A DNA stretch of 64,000 bases from Tridacna crocea. Lineage: Eukaryota > Mollusca > Bivalvia > Cardiida > Cardiidae. The notes below the pieces were generated by a model. The model worked only from the letters and a program-made list of their open reading frames with translations. It ran no database searches and was not told the DNA's origin. The DNA lies in NCBI GenBank assembly GCA_943736015.1, contig OX031064.1, forward strand, positions 31,681,361 through 31,745,360, given 5' to 3'. This document shows positions 1-10,469 of this stretch, in pieces (the stretch's first letter is position 1; every line of letters begins with the position of its first letter). The translations under genes were made by a program, and so were the position numbers.

Positions 1-74
1 GTTACCAGTATTTTTCCTTTCCCCAAAGCGTTTCAAGATGCTTGACTCTTTACAGAAAATGTGGAAGTACAAAT

Positions 75-425
75 TATATATGTGCTAAGCTTTGGGAAAA
101 GGGGTCTTAATGCTGCTAAAAGTATTACTAAACAAACTCATTATACATATTGGTAAACAGAACTGCCACTACACTATTATGCAGGGTAGTATCGGCCTTT
201 ACCAGTACTACGAAATTAAAGATGAAGCATGGTCAATAAAAAAAGGGGATAAAATTATTATATGGCTGCAAAAAGTTTCAACTCCTATAAGCATGTTCAG
301 TCCACATAGGCTTATATGATGCAAAACTGTGCTGTTGGCCCATTTTCTACATGTCAAAGGACCAGGATGTTGGAGTTGGTTGTACAATACGTCTTATGGA
401 TCCGTAACAATGTGATGTGTTGGTA
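75..425 (-). mobile_element. Family D element, inverted
   Basis: GAAAAGGGGTCTTAATGCTGC at left. TATGGCTGCAAAAAGTTTC, CATGTCAAAGGACCAGGATG and TCTTATGGATCCGTAACAAT match D in reverse. Confidence 0.5.
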
Positions 426-432
426 TAATCCA

Positions 433-628
433 TTAACCCTCTACCGAACTACAAAATTTTATACTTATCCAAAATAAAAGCACTTGCAGACGACAAAATA
501 AACATAACTCAAAAATTGAAATTTGTTTCCAGAAGGGAAAAAAACATTGTGGGAAAAGGAGAAAATGCTGGTTACCTATCTTCTATCGCAGGGTCATAAA
601 AACCAGGGATTGTTTGGTAAATGGTTAA
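433..628 (-). mobile_element. Family A copy, one core arm deleted
   Basis: TTAA at both ends (433-436, 625-628). The left core arm is intact (AACATTGTGGGAAAAGGAG) but the right arm is missing after GGTTACC, so no hairpin forms. Confidence 0.75.
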
Positions 629-915
629 GGTGGTGTCTAGGAAATCGAACTCCAGTAGGGCTAAATAAATGGGAAAAGGTACAAATAGAGTGCTTAGAAT
701 TCGGAAGTACAAGTAGTTTCATTTCCTCTTGTTACAGTTTCTTTCCAGACATCTGTGGAAAACAGAATGAAATGAAACTTGCCCAAAATACTTGTTTCGT
801 ATGAATCATGTTGTACATTTTGTACATAATTTTTGTATGTAAATATGTACATGTAGTGTAAATATTGTTGACTTTATTAAAACATAAATTAACTTTCAAC
901 TGACTAAAATCTTGT

Positions 916-1060
916 TTAACCCCTTGGCCCTTAAGTGCGACTCCAGGACCTGTTGCGGACAGTGTAGATCAAGATTAGACTTCACATAACCGATGATAAC
1001 GTGCAGTCTGATCCTAGGTCTACCTTGCCCCATAAGATATTTTCACCCAAAATATATCTT
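916..1060 (+). mobile_element. Truncated family B element abutting a family A copy
   Basis: Begins TTAACCCCTTGGCCCTTAAG, with GGACAGTGTAGATCAAGATT and a partly diverged hairpin. The right third is absent, and the TTAA of family A begins where it should continue. Confidence 0.6.
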
Positions 1061-1346
1061 TTAACTCTTTACCACATGACAAAATTTTAGCCCCGTCCAA
1101 ATTGAGAGCATTTGCAGACCACAACTTCAGTGTGGCTCAAATGGGGCAATTGTTTATTGATAGGGTAGAAAACATTGTGGGAAAAGGAGAAAATGCTGGT
1201 TACCAGCATTTTCTTCCTTTTCCCACAATATTTTCATTTTGATTCTATCAGATATAAACTCCATCAATTCAACCACATTTAATTTTTCATCTGCAGATAT
1301 TATAATTTGGGGCTAATCTTAGTGTTTGTCGTGTGGTAAAGGCTTA
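1061..1346. mobile_element. Family A variant symmetrical over its whole length
   Basis: Both halves carry the same terminal module: GAGAGCATTTGCAGACC on the left and its counterpart TCATCTGCAGATATTATAATT on the right, with TTTTAGCCCC / GGGGCTAATCTT near the tips. The element is an inverted duplication of one end around the usual core. It follows directly on a truncated B element. Confidence 0.7.
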
Positions 1347-1584
1347 CATATTACTGCTGAATCAAAGTACAGAAAGTACTGTGTAAGTGGAAACTTTTGC
1401 GAAGTGGACATTTTTTCGATTCCGCGAATTTAGAAAATCTGCAAACTTTTCTGTTCGGGAATTTCACCACAAGTGTACGAAAATATAACGAATGCCTTGA
1501 GTTCGCAAACATCTCGGTACGCAAAATGTCCATAATCTGTAATTCGCAAAATTTTCGTCATGCATACATATCCACGTATACAGT

Positions 1585-1850
1585 ATTTTAAAACGAGCAA
1601 TTCCGTTGAAATGATTTCCCCCGCCAAAAAAAAAGAGTAACTTAAAATCGCTCCCAGTCGGCCATTTTGCATGAAATCAAAAGAATAAAAAACGGTGTCT
1701 CGGCAGAATGGGTCACTGTACACATATATAAAGTTTCACGAAATTCCGTCCAATGGTATTGGAGATACTCACCGGGATGGACATACGCCGGACGGAAGGA
1801 CGGACAACCCTAAAACTATATCCCTCGAGCTTCGGCGGGGGATATAAAAA
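1585..1850 (-). repeat. Family P interspersed repeat
   Basis: Contains AAGTTTCACGAAATTCCGTC, GGAGATACTCACCGGGATGG, GGACGGAAGGACGGACAA and CTTCGGCGGGGGATATA. The complementary-orientation copy is at 53508-53815. Several frames cross it but none resembles a protein. Confidence 0.55.
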
Positions 1851-1959
1851 GGAGTGTAAAGAGAAGACTGCCCTTGGACAGTTAATTGAAAACTGGCCAA
1901 TCGTCAACGTTTTCTTCATAGGCTATTTAAATGCAGGGCATAAATGTCGTTGTATAGGC

Positions 1960-2486
1960 CCGGCCCACATAGCTCAGTTGATGAAGCGTCTCGCGAACGT
2001 GATGTTTTGGGTCACTGTTAGGGTGTTGGCTCGATTCTCACGGCTTGCCATCTGAAATTAGTAGTAGTCTTTCGGATGAAACGTTAACCCTTTACTCCAT
2101 AGATACTCATTTTGACGTATCAACAACAGACAGCTTTTGAAAACATTGTAGGAAAAGGAGAAATTGCTCGTAACGAGCAATTTCTCCTTTTCCCGCAATG
2201 TTTTCCACTCAATCAGATATTTGTATCCTCATTTGTCCATATTTTTTACATCATATCTTTGCTGCTGAAATGTTAGAGCCTCAAATTGGCATATCAGGTA
2301 AAGGGTTAAACCGAAGTCCCGTGTGACGCTGCTTGACACAGAGCACGTTAAAGAACCTGGCATAACTTAGGATGGGTTTCGTCCTGTATCTGCACTGTTC
2401 CCCGTAACAAAACTAAAACGAACAGCCTTCTTTGGGTCGCCCATATGGGCAACCGGTGGCCGACAATAAATAAACGCAAATTTAAA
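1960..2486 (+). mobile_element. SINE-A copy (tRNA-derived) split by an A2 element
   Basis: The head resembles a tRNA: A box TAGCTCAGTTGATGAAGCG, B box-like GGCTCGATTC. The central motif GTCTTTCGGATGAAACG is followed by the A2 insertion (2084-2309) and resumes AAACCGAAGTCCCGTGTGAC, GCACGTTAAAGAACC, then the tail CCCATATGGGCAACCGG and AATAAATAAACG. The minus-strand copies at 38.9-40.2 kb show the uninterrupted arrangement. Confidence 0.8.
2084..2309. mobile_element. Subfamily A2 hairpin MITE nested in SINE-A
   Basis: TTAA at 2084-2087 and 2306-2309. Ends CCCTTTACTCCATAGATACTC ... AGGTAAAGGG. The core centre is GAAATTGCTCGTAACGAGC rather than GAAAATGCTGG, changed on both arms. The empty site GACGTTAAACCGAG is seen in the SINE-A at 39480-39500. 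Confidence 0.9.
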
Positions 2487-2737
2487 TTCAAGTAACTGTA
2501 CAGTAAAGGGTCATGAAATCCTTCTCTTTTTTTCAAAATAAACTCAAAAGCTGAAATAAACATATTTCATCTGTACTGATTACATTTCCTCTGTAGTGTG
2601 TTGACATCCGATAAGACGATATTTTGCTACCCCATGCAAAGCGATTGTTTTGACCTATTACCACGAATGGTTTTGAGTTTTTTTTTTTAAAACATCGAAT
2701 GAATTTTTGATAAGCTGTCCCTCTGCTTGAATGGGGT

Positions 2738-2955
2738 TTAACTCTCAACCACACAATCCCGACATTTAACGACCCTGAAAAAGTAAGCTTTTGAAAACAT
2801 TGTTGGAAAAAGGAGAAAATGCTGGTAACTAGCATTTTCTCCTTTTCCCACAATGCTTTCTACCTTCCCAAATCGAATTTCAAGTTTTGATTCACTTTTA
2901 TTTTGTCGTCTGCAAATGCTTTCAATTTTGACCGGTTTGAAATTTTGTCGTTTAA
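2738..2955 (+). mobile_element. Family A copy, first of a three-copy chain
   Basis: Left end TTAACTCTCAACCACACAATC; the right end is shortened to GTCGTTTAA, which is shared with the next copy. The core has TTGTTGGAAAAAGG on the left arm, not mirrored on the right. Confidence 0.75.
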
Positions 2956-3182
2956 AACCCATTACCACACAATCCCTACTTCTGACGACCCTGAGAAAGA
3001 AGCTTTTAGAAAACAATGTGGGAAAAGGAGAAAATGCTGGTAACCAGCATTTTCTCCTTTTCCAACAACTTCTTCTTCCTTTCACAAAACAAATTTTAAA
3101 TTTTCAGTCACTTTTATTTCGTCGTCTACAAATGCTTTCGATTTGGACAAGCCTGAAATATTGTCATTTGGTAATGAGTTAA
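2952..3182 (+). mobile_element. Family A copy, middle of the chain
   Basis: Left CCCATTACCACACAATCCCT, right ATTTGGTAATGAGTTAA. The core right arm is partly lost (TTTTCCAACAACTTCTTC). It shares its right TTAA (3179-3182) with the third copy. Confidence 0.8.
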
Positions 3183-3407
3183 CCCTTTCCCAAACGACAA
3201 ACTTTTGGACTTGACTAAATTGAAAGCATTTGCAGACGACAATTCAACCCTTGCTGAAAAGATGATTTCTGTCTATGATAGGGTAGAAAACATTGTGGGA
3301 AATGGAGAAAATGCTGGTTACCAGCATTTTCTCCTTTTCCCACAGTGTTTTCAAAAGGCTACCATTCCAGACCCGTAAAAACCAGGGATTGTTTGGGAAA
3401 GGGTTAA
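3179..3407 (-). mobile_element. Family A copy, third of the chain, opposite orientation
   Basis: Ends TTAACCCTTTCCCAAACGAC and TTGTTTGGGAAAGGGTTAA, with longer matching TIRs than most copies (CCCTTTCCCAAAC). The core is intact with one mismatch (GGGAAATGGAG). Confidence 0.85.
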
Positions 3408-3577
3408 GTGAACTTCCGCATAAGCTATTTAAGTGAAGGCCCGCAAAAGCTTTTTTAAAAAAGAACGTCCGCATAAGCTGTGGAAGTGAACGTCCGCAAT
3501 TTAACGTCCGCACAAGCTGTTTTGGAGAACGGCTGCAGTTTACAGCTATATAAGTGAACGTCCGCGTAAGCTATTTA
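3407..3577. repeat. Short degenerate tandem repeat
   Basis: About six degenerate units of roughly 25-30 bp built on AAGTGAACGTCCGCATAAGCT follow directly on a family A copy. No coding sense is apparent. Confidence 0.6.
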
Positions 3578-3924
3578 AATCCGTTTTTTTTTTATACATG
3601 TGTATTTCTGTCAAATTATCCGATTACGAAGTAGATCTGAAACTTTAAACATGTCCTTCTATTATTGCTAGTTGATTTTTTTTTTTAATTTCATTCCTGA
3701 TTTTTTTCACTATTTTTTCTTTTCAATTTTTTTCTCTTGGTGTACTTCCAAATTTACGTTTATATACGTCACTAAATTCATTCTGTGTCACGTGCTGTGA
3801 CAATGTAGAACGTGTATACCTCAAAAATAAATGCCAGTTCAATTCAGCTCAGTTAATTAAACATCGGAATGGCGAGTTTAAGTGATAAGTATCTGCTGGC
3901 GGAGGGGGTAGATTCTCCCATTGT

Positions 3925-4060
3925 TTCGACGATGGTTATGTGGGAAAGCAGCCAGTGACGGAATACTGGTAAAAAGAGACCCCGGGAAAGCATAGATAGG
4001 TACACTGGCCGCCGTGATATAACTGAAATAATAATAAGCGGGTTAAGGTGGGCGTCGGGA
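3925..4060 (+). mobile_element. SINE-B 3' fragment
   Basis: Contains GTTTCGACGATGGTTATGTG, GGAAAGCAGCCAGTG and GATAGGTACACTGGCCGCCG, the 3' body shared by copies at 12.6, 29.3, 36.6 and 43.5 kb. The tRNA head is absent. Confidence 0.65.
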
Positions 4061-4180
4061 AAAAATGGGAATACGTCAAATGTTTATCAAGATGAACCCG
4101 ATTACTTAAATACTTAATTAGCTTAATTGACTTGATTACGCTTTTGTGAAATAATACACCATAATAAATTCAAGGACGAT

Positions 4181-4395
4181 TTAACCCTTAGGCTAATAAA
4201 CGCGACTCGCCGACCTTTAGCGGACAGTGTAGATCAAGATCAGACTGCACAGAATGTGCAGTCTGATCTTTGATCTACACTGTCCGACAAGGAGATAGTA
4301 TTTCCCCAAAAGATAACTTTAAAATAGCAATATTTTGCTTTTGACTATCTAATCGAAAACTTCTTAAAAGTTTTAAGCGGGATAAGGATTGATTT
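4181..4395 (+). mobile_element. Family B hairpin MITE
   Basis: TTAACCCTTAGGCTAATAAACG starts it. The hairpin is GATCAAGATCAGACTGCACA / TGTGCAGTCTGATC, then CACTGTCCGACAAGGAGATA. The right end AAGCGGGATAAGGATTGA has lost its TTAA. Confidence 0.75.
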
Positions 4396-4399
4396 ATAA

Positions 4400-5520
4400 A
4401 TACCGACTTTTTCGTCAACATTAAGTATTTAGCGCCAATGACAGAATAGAACATTTTGTCAACAATGAAGAATTTACCGCCAAGACAGTTGTCACAGAAC
4501 AAAATCCTAGTATTTCATTTTAGACAGGACATAAACATAGTGTTTATTACCCATACCTGATTGACAAATGTACGTGAGTATTGGCTCACAAGTCTGCATT
4601 ACAAACAAACATATTTATCATATTTAGCGTAAATGTTGTGACCTTAATTAAATCTATTTTGAAAAAAAAAATGTGTTTTTTTCTGGCATTGGTTTTAGAG
4701 GTTTTTTTTCACGTTGGTTTTAGCTTTCGAAAAAGAACAGAAAACCACCGAGGCATTACATCACTCGTAGCTATGTCGTATGCGCTGTTATGCGAAGACG
4801 GTCTCACAAGTCTTTTACCACTGATAACATGTAATTTTGAAGACCATGTATCGTATTTTGTGCAAAATCGAGGGAAATAAACCCAATTAAACTCATTTTC
4901 TCGCTGGCAAATTATTTTGTCGGTAGCACTCAGATATGCAATTGGAAATGGCATGTTAAAATACATTGGGTGAGGTCATCGATCGTGGAAATACCGTTTT
5001 TTATCGAGAATAGCTTCACTCACTCATAGCCTTCTATTGGCGCAATGATACAAAGTTTTTCTCACGATTGCTTGGTCCTGGTCTTTTTCGTTCCAAAACA
5101 AGTTCGTCCCGTGACTTGTTCATCCCATGATTACGCGCTACTCTGTTTGACTGGACATAAATATTTACAGATCGAAATAAATGATTGTAATACTGGGAAT
5201 CTTTTTAAATGTTAATCGCTAAAGATTTCTGAAAATTATAGTTTTCAGGTACAAACATAGTTTTATTCGATCATTCAGGTGGTTTTTCTCTCTATTCATC
5301 ATGCATCGTACTGTCAAGGGACGTTACTCCTGACTCCTCCTAATGATCAAGGGAGACCACCAATACACAAATGATCCTAACTTTGTCTTTAGTATTCTCC
5401 TTTCAACCAAAGAGGTATTCATTTGCATAATTAGTCGATTTTCAAGCAAATATTTTAATAATATTTCTCTTGTTGTTTCAAATCATTAATTCCACACAAC
5501 GGCTTCCTTGACAAATACCA
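4400..5520. other. No gene or repeat family recognised
   Basis: AT-rich sequence with scattered short frames, none with protein-like composition. An imperfect palindrome around 4960-5030 is not convincing. Confidence 0.4.
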
Positions 5521-5523
5521 CTT

Positions 5524-5690
5524 CAACGTTCTCAACACTTTGATTCTTCAAACGTATCGATAAAAGCCACTTTCTCGATTGCTATTTTATAGCACGTATT
5601 ACTACACCCCCAACACTGGAGAGAGTGATGCGTCATAGCAGACAGGTCGAATCTTCGAAGAATATAACATGCGCAGACAACGCAGGATGC
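5524..5690 (+). repeat. Family N repeat, 3' part
   Basis: Shares GATAAAAGCCACTTTCTC, AGCACGTATTACTACA, CGTCATAGCAGACAGGTCG and GAATATAACATGCGCAGACA with copies at 7.5, 28.8, 39.6 and 40.3 kb. Here the variable centre is CCCCCAACACTGGAGAG, without long G or C runs. Confidence 0.65.
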
Positions 5691-6004
5691 CCAAATTAGA
5701 TAGGGGTGAATTCATAGAATGCCATTTAGCGGGAGATAATGAGTTTCAATACTTATAATTCTAATATCAATTACGCCATATATCTTTTTTAAAAACATCT
5801 CTTGTTTACAGTCGTCAGATACAAAGGAAAACCAGATATTAATAGAAGATAGATAACATCTCGAATTACGAGTCCGAAGCATAACTATGATTCATTCATT
5901 AATTATGTTATTCTTTCTCATTTTTTGATAAACATCTATTATCTTAATACGTGCGTAACCGACTTAATTAATTCAAACAATTATTATTGGTCTGCATCAT
6001 GTAA

Positions 6005-6205
6005 AAAGGGGGCTTTCGGACCTATGTGTGAAGTGCCTTCTCGGATTAGCCTGCGTAAACATTCTACTTTGTTCTACAGTAGACTTGCGTGAAACAAAAA
6101 AAAATCACACGGTATCGAAAAGTGTCGTCTCGGAGTCCGCGCCGGCTGATCCGAGACGACACTTTACGCAAATGTCCGAATACCACTTTTCCCCAACAGA
6201 TCTCT
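6005..6205 (+). mobile_element. Degenerate family C double-hairpin element
   Basis: The left hairpin has lost an arm (CTCGGATTAGCCTGCGTAAA). The right hairpin is recognisable: AGTGTCGTCTCGGAGTCCGC ... CCGAGACGACACTTTACGC. Between them is CTACAGTAGACTTGCGTGAA. Confidence 0.65.
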
Positions 6206-6339
6206 TATCCTTATTTGGTTTGTTTTGAGTTCCCATGGTTACGCTTTTATCTTGCTCAACTTTTTAGGACAGTTTAGAACGATATTTTTTTCTATGAAAA
6301 GAAGCTGAAATCGCAGTCTTTGCTCTTTACCACCGGCAT

Positions 6340-6480
6340 GAACTTTTTTTCTGTTTACCAAACAATTCCGCGTTAAACGTCTCTTAAAATAAGACATTTG
6401 AAAACATTGTGGGGAATAGAGAAAATGCTGGTTAGAGGCCTTTTCTCCTTTTCCAATAGTCTTATCAAAAGACCTGTTCT
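6340..6480 (+). mobile_element. Degenerate family A copy
   Basis: Only the core is clear (GAAAACATTGTGGGGAATAG ... CCTTTTCTCCTTTTCC). Ends are eroded and TTAA is not preserved. Confidence 0.45.
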
Positions 6481-6514
6481 TTAGATTTATTGAAACACTG
6501 TGATGTTTGGCAAA

Positions 6515-6760
6515 AGAGGTCCCTCATGGCTCAGTGGTAAAGTATAGGAATCGTAACTTAAAGATCTAACGTTCGAACCTAAATGAATCCACTGGTTTTT
6601 TTATGGGAGTAACCTTCGGAAAAGCACTTCAGAGTCCATGCCTAGTACTGGTGAAACCAATGATTTACATGAATATTCGCAATGTCGCCGTGTTGTGACT
6701 GAAATAATGTTGAAAGCGGCGTCGTAAAAACACCATTCAATCAAACAACCAATCAGTGTT
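6515..6760 (+). mobile_element. SINE-B-related copy with tRNA-like head
   Basis: Head CATGGCTCAGTGGTAAAGT and ACGTTCGAACC, body AAAGCACTTCAGAGTCCATG, CCTAGTACTGGTGAAACC, tail ATGTTGAAAGCGGCGTCG followed by a CAATCAAACAACCAATC tail. A related fragment is at 18250-18400. Confidence 0.6.
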
Positions 6761-6959
6761 TGGTATAAGGTTACTGCGGTGCACAGTAGATGCACACGGA
6801 TACGCATTTCCGTCCTGTATTGTAATCATTTGAAAACAATGCAGTCAATTCTTTTCGCTATGCCTTACATAAACCCGATTTTTTTGGCGATCGGTCCGAA
6901 AAGGAGATTGCTACCGCAATTAGAAAAGCTTTTTTATTTTTCATAGTTTAGCATTTGAT

Positions 6960-7030
6960 AGAGGACGGTGAAGTTCAAAGATCAGACTGCACAGAACGTG
7001 CAGTCTGATCTTCGATCTATCCCGTCCGCA
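6960..7030. repeat. Family B hairpin core, partial
   Basis: AAGATCAGACTGCACAGAAC and its complement form a stem. The outer parts are missing, and a family A copy follows about 40 bp later. Confidence 0.6.
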
Positions 7031-7069
7031 AACAGGAATCGACTCGCCGTTGACGATGTATAGGTTTTT

Positions 7070-7288
7070 GAACTCTTTACCAAACGACGAAATTGTAGAC
7101 TGGTCCAAACTGAAAACATCTGCAGACGACAAATATAAAGCATTGAAATTTGTTTTAGGAAGGGAAGAAAACATTGTAGGGAAAGGAGAAAATGCTGGTT
7201 ACCAGCATTTTTTTCTTTCCCCACAATGTTTTCAAAAGACTTCTTTCACAGAGGTGTTAAAAGTCGGAACTGTGTGGTAAAGGGTTAA
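7070..7288 (-). mobile_element. Family A copy
   Basis: Right end TGTGGTAAAGGGTTAA intact; left end AACTCTTTACCAAACGACG has lost TTAA. The core is slightly mismatched (TTTTTTTCTTTCCCC on the right arm). Confidence 0.8.
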
Positions 7289-7534
7289 CTTAACCGCGGA
7301 ACCCATTCTGCGGTTTTACATGAACTGTTGCAGTCCAATGATTGATACGAAAACAAGATCTAATGATTGTACAAATAAAAAATCCCCCTTCGTAGTAAAA
7401 TGAACATTACGACATCTGTGGGTACGCCTACCGACATTACAATTCTTAACAATTTATCATGCAATGAAATTTTAGACTAATCCAATTTAAAAGCACATCC
7501 AGACGACAGATTAAAATGTGACCGAAATGATTCA

Positions 7535-7945
7535 TAATCTCTCGCTACATGGCATTCCACAAATACATATCTATCAAATTTGGTAATTCTAGGTACAGAA
7601 CCGGACTATAGTCATTCTGGGTACAGAACCGGACTACTTCTCTACGCCACAACCGTTACTTTGAATTTCAAACTAAAATAAACGTTTACTCAATAAAACG
7701 CTACCTGGTGTGATTCATTTATCTATGATCAGCATTTGAGAGAAATCTGGAGCTTAAACAGGCCTGATTTTTCCTCAAACGTAATGATAAAAGCCCTTTT
7801 CTTCATTGCTACTTTATAGCGCGTATTACTACAATCCCCCGCCCCCCCCCCCTAAAAAACAAAAAAAACGGGGGGGGGGGGGAATGATGCGATGATGCGT
7901 CATAGCAGACAGGTCGAATCTTCGAAGAATATGACATGCGCAGAC
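7535..7945 (+). repeat. Family N repeat, near full length, with G/C tract expansion
   Basis: Begins CTCTCGCTACATGGCATTCC and ends ATGACATGCGCAGACAAC. GGTACAGAACCGGACTA occurs twice in tandem. The central position carries a C-rich run, an A-rich run and about 14 G (7841-7882), replacing the short palindrome of other copies. Confidence 0.75.
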
Positions 7946-8235
7946 AACGACAAATGATTTGATTTGTCATAAAAGTTACAGAAAATATTGATGTTAACTT
8001 TAGGAAAAATTGCCGGTTACAATGTTTTAAATGTCATTTTTTCAATATGGTCCTTAAAACAATGCAGATTTAGCTAAAGAATCAAACAGGCGACGAACTT
8101 GTAGGCTGGTCCAACTTGAAAGCATTTGCGGACGGCAAAATTACGTGTTCTATCTGATTAAGTAGAAAGCATTGTAAGAAGAGTACAAATTACTGATTAC
8201 CACGAATTAAAGACCCTTTTACCAGTCCATGGTTC

Positions 8236-8530
8236 AACTGGTAACCATTATGCTGCTAACCGCGATTCATTGACCTACAGACGTGTAGCCTGATCTTTGA
8301 TCTACGCTGTCCGAAAGGAATAAAACAAAAACGTTTCTCCAAAGATAAGATAGCAGTAGTACACAAACATATTTTTCTAACTATTTCAAATGGACAGTTC
8401 ATGGTTGAATACAAATTACTGTATGGTAATGAATTTTCCAAACGCTCCTTGCCAACAGTGCTTTCAGTGCTTTGATTATTATCGGCTTTAAAGTTTCCTT
8501 TTATTTATTCAGCAGGATAAGGGTAAAACC
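8236..8530 (+). mobile_element. Degenerate family B element
   Basis: GCTGCTAACCGCGATTC, a partial hairpin (GTGTAGCCTGATCTTTGATC), CTGTCCGAAAGGAATA and the B right end ATTCAGCAGGATAAGGGT are recognisable. The left hairpin arm is missing. Confidence 0.55.
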
Positions 8531-9313
8531 AGGATCAGATAGTTTGATACTAGATCAATTCTAACCCAATCACATGGAGATTTATTTTAGTCGAGGTGGT
8601 TTTAAAATTGCGGTTATCGAGTTCTTAGCATATGCACATTCCACTTGCTCCTAGCCACAACTACTTTCTGCGCTTTGGTATTATCTGCTTAAAAGTTTCC
8701 TTGCATTTATTCAGCAGGAAAAGGTTGAAACCAGGATCAGATACGTTGATCCCAGATCTACACTTGGCCAGTCAATGGAAGAGTTATTTTGATCGAGTCG
8801 GTTTTAAAATCGCGGTTATTGAGTTCTTTGCATATGCACGTTCCATTTGCTCCCATGCAGCCACCAGTGCTTTCAGCTCTTTGATTATTATAAGCTTGAA
8901 AGTGTTGTTTTATTTATTTAGTAGGATAAGGGTTAAACCATGATCATATGGAGTGCAACACGCGAAAAGGTGCATTCGGACATTTGCGTAAAGTGTCGTC
9001 CCGGATTAGCCTGCGCAGTCCGCGCAGGCTAATCCGAGACGGCACTTTACGACTACATTAGATTTTGTGCTACAGTAGTCTTGCGTAAAACAGAAAATCA
9101 CATAAAATTGGAAAATGTCGTTTCGGATTAGCCTCTGCGGACTGCGCAGGCGGATCCGAGACGACACTTTACGCAAATGTCCGAATGACCCTTTTCGCGT
9201 GTTGCACTCCAATTATAGTTTGATCCTAGATCTATATATTGGTCCAATCACCATGAGAGTTATTTTGGTCTGGGCGGTTTTAAAATCGCGGTTATCGAGT
9301 TCGTTCTTTTGAC
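8440..9313 (+). repeat. Tandem repeat, about 205-bp unit, three copies plus partial
   Basis: Units share ATTCAGCAGGATAAGGGT, ACCAGGATCAGATAGTTTGA, GAGTTATTTTGATCGAGTCG, TTTTAAAATCGCGGTTAT and CAGTGCTTTCAGCTCTTTGA. The first unit contains the B right end, so the array appears to have grown from a B element's flank. The third unit is split by the C element at 8946-9215. Confidence 0.7.
8946..9215. mobile_element. Family C double-hairpin element in the tandem repeat
   Basis: Ends TGGAGTGCAACACGCGAAAA and its complement. Two internal hairpins are built on GTGTCGTCCCGGATTAGCCT / AGGCTAATCCGAGACGGCAC, separated by CTACAGTAGTCTTGCGTAAA. GGAGTGC replaces the usual GGCTTGC at both ends. The flanking tandem units show the pre-insertion site. 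Confidence 0.85.
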
Positions 9314-9369
9314 CGAAAAATGCTCCTGTAGCCACATTCCTTCTACGTAAGAGAATAATGATAATAGAT

Positions 9370-9500
9370 AATTATTTTTTACCACATAATTCCCAGTGTA
9401 AAGTACCCAGAAAGAGAATGCACTTGAAAACATTGTAGAAAAAGGAGAAAATGCTGATTACAAGCATATTTTCCTTTTCCTACAATGTTTTTTTACGTCA
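9370..9500 (+). mobile_element. Degenerate family A copy
   Basis: ACCACATAATTCCCAGTG then the core GAAAACATTGTAGAAAAAGG ... CCTTTTCCTACAATGTTTTT; the right part is lost. Confidence 0.5.
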
Positions 9501-9520
9501 TCGAAGGGAGTAATAATTAT

Positions 9521-9748
9521 TTAACCCATTATCATACAATCCCTACTTTTGACGACCCAGAGAAAGAAGCCGCTAGAAAACATTGTGGCAAAAGGAGAAA
9601 ATGCTGGTCACAGCATTTTCTCCTTCTCCCACGTTGCTTTCTACCCTTTCCAAACCAAATTTCAACTTTTCAGTTACATTTATTTTGTCGTCTGCAAATG
9701 TTTATAATTCGGACCAGTCCAAAATTTTGTCGTTTAGTAAAAAGTTAA
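9521..9748 (+). mobile_element. Family A copy
   Basis: TTAACCCATTATCATACAATC ... GTTTAGTAAAAAGTTAA. The core centre lacks one GT (GCTGGTCACAGC). Confidence 0.8.
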
Positions 9749-9814
9749 AGATGTCTGAAAGTAGCTAAAAGACGGAAAAGATTCGCCTATAGGCGGTAAA
9801 GTTTTAGCCCTGTC

Positions 9815-10010
9815 CCGGACGACGACAGTTTTAAACTTATCCGTAAATTGAGAGGAATTGCAGACGTCAAATTCAATATGACTCAAAGAAGGAAATTTGT
9901 CTTTGGAATATCACCAGCATTTACAGTACTTCTTTTTCCACAACGTTTCAAAAGCATTAGAGCTCCCTCAAGGTCGCTCGAACTCGGTACAGTTTAGTAA
10001 AGGATTGACC
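9815..10010 (-). mobile_element. Degenerate family A copy
   Basis: GGAATTGCAGACGTCAAATT, then ACCAGCATTTACAGTAC and TAGTAAAGGATTGACC. The left core arm is lost. Confidence 0.45.
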
Positions 10011-10207
10011 GCAGAACCCATTCTGTGTTTCCCAAAAGCTGTCATAGTTCAATGGAAGATGGCCAGACAAGATAGTACTTTTGTCTGCACGAACAAAAAT
10101 CCCCCAACATTTTAGGGGAGTTGTTTTGCGGTAACGTAACCCTTTACCGAAAATATATTGAACAAGACTAGATATATTGAAAAAAAAAAACTTTTCAACA
10201 GAAAAAT

Positions 10208-10345
10208 ACAGTAAAACCTCGATGATTCGAAGTCCCAATGGGAAGAACAAAATGCTCGAATTTTCGCGGTGTACGAATTATCCAAAACGACCATGGGAAG
10301 AAAAATGCACTGCGTTCAAGATCGGTGATTAAAGTCAACTTCCCT
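10208..10345 (+). mobile_element. Fragment resembling a pogo/Tigger terminal repeat
   Basis: TACAGTAAAACCTCGATGAT followed by TCGAAGTCCC and CGCGGTGTACGAATTATCC resembles Tigger/pogo-type TIRs. Only one end is seen and no transposase is present. Confidence 0.4.
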
Positions 10346-10469
10346 AGCAGTATATAACTTTGTATCTGTCCCTATTCGTTTCATTTTAAAACTTAAAGCA
10401 GTGAACTCTTTTACTCTAAACTTTTGCCTCAGATCATTATCGTAATCTCTTTTCAGATAATCCAGTGGC

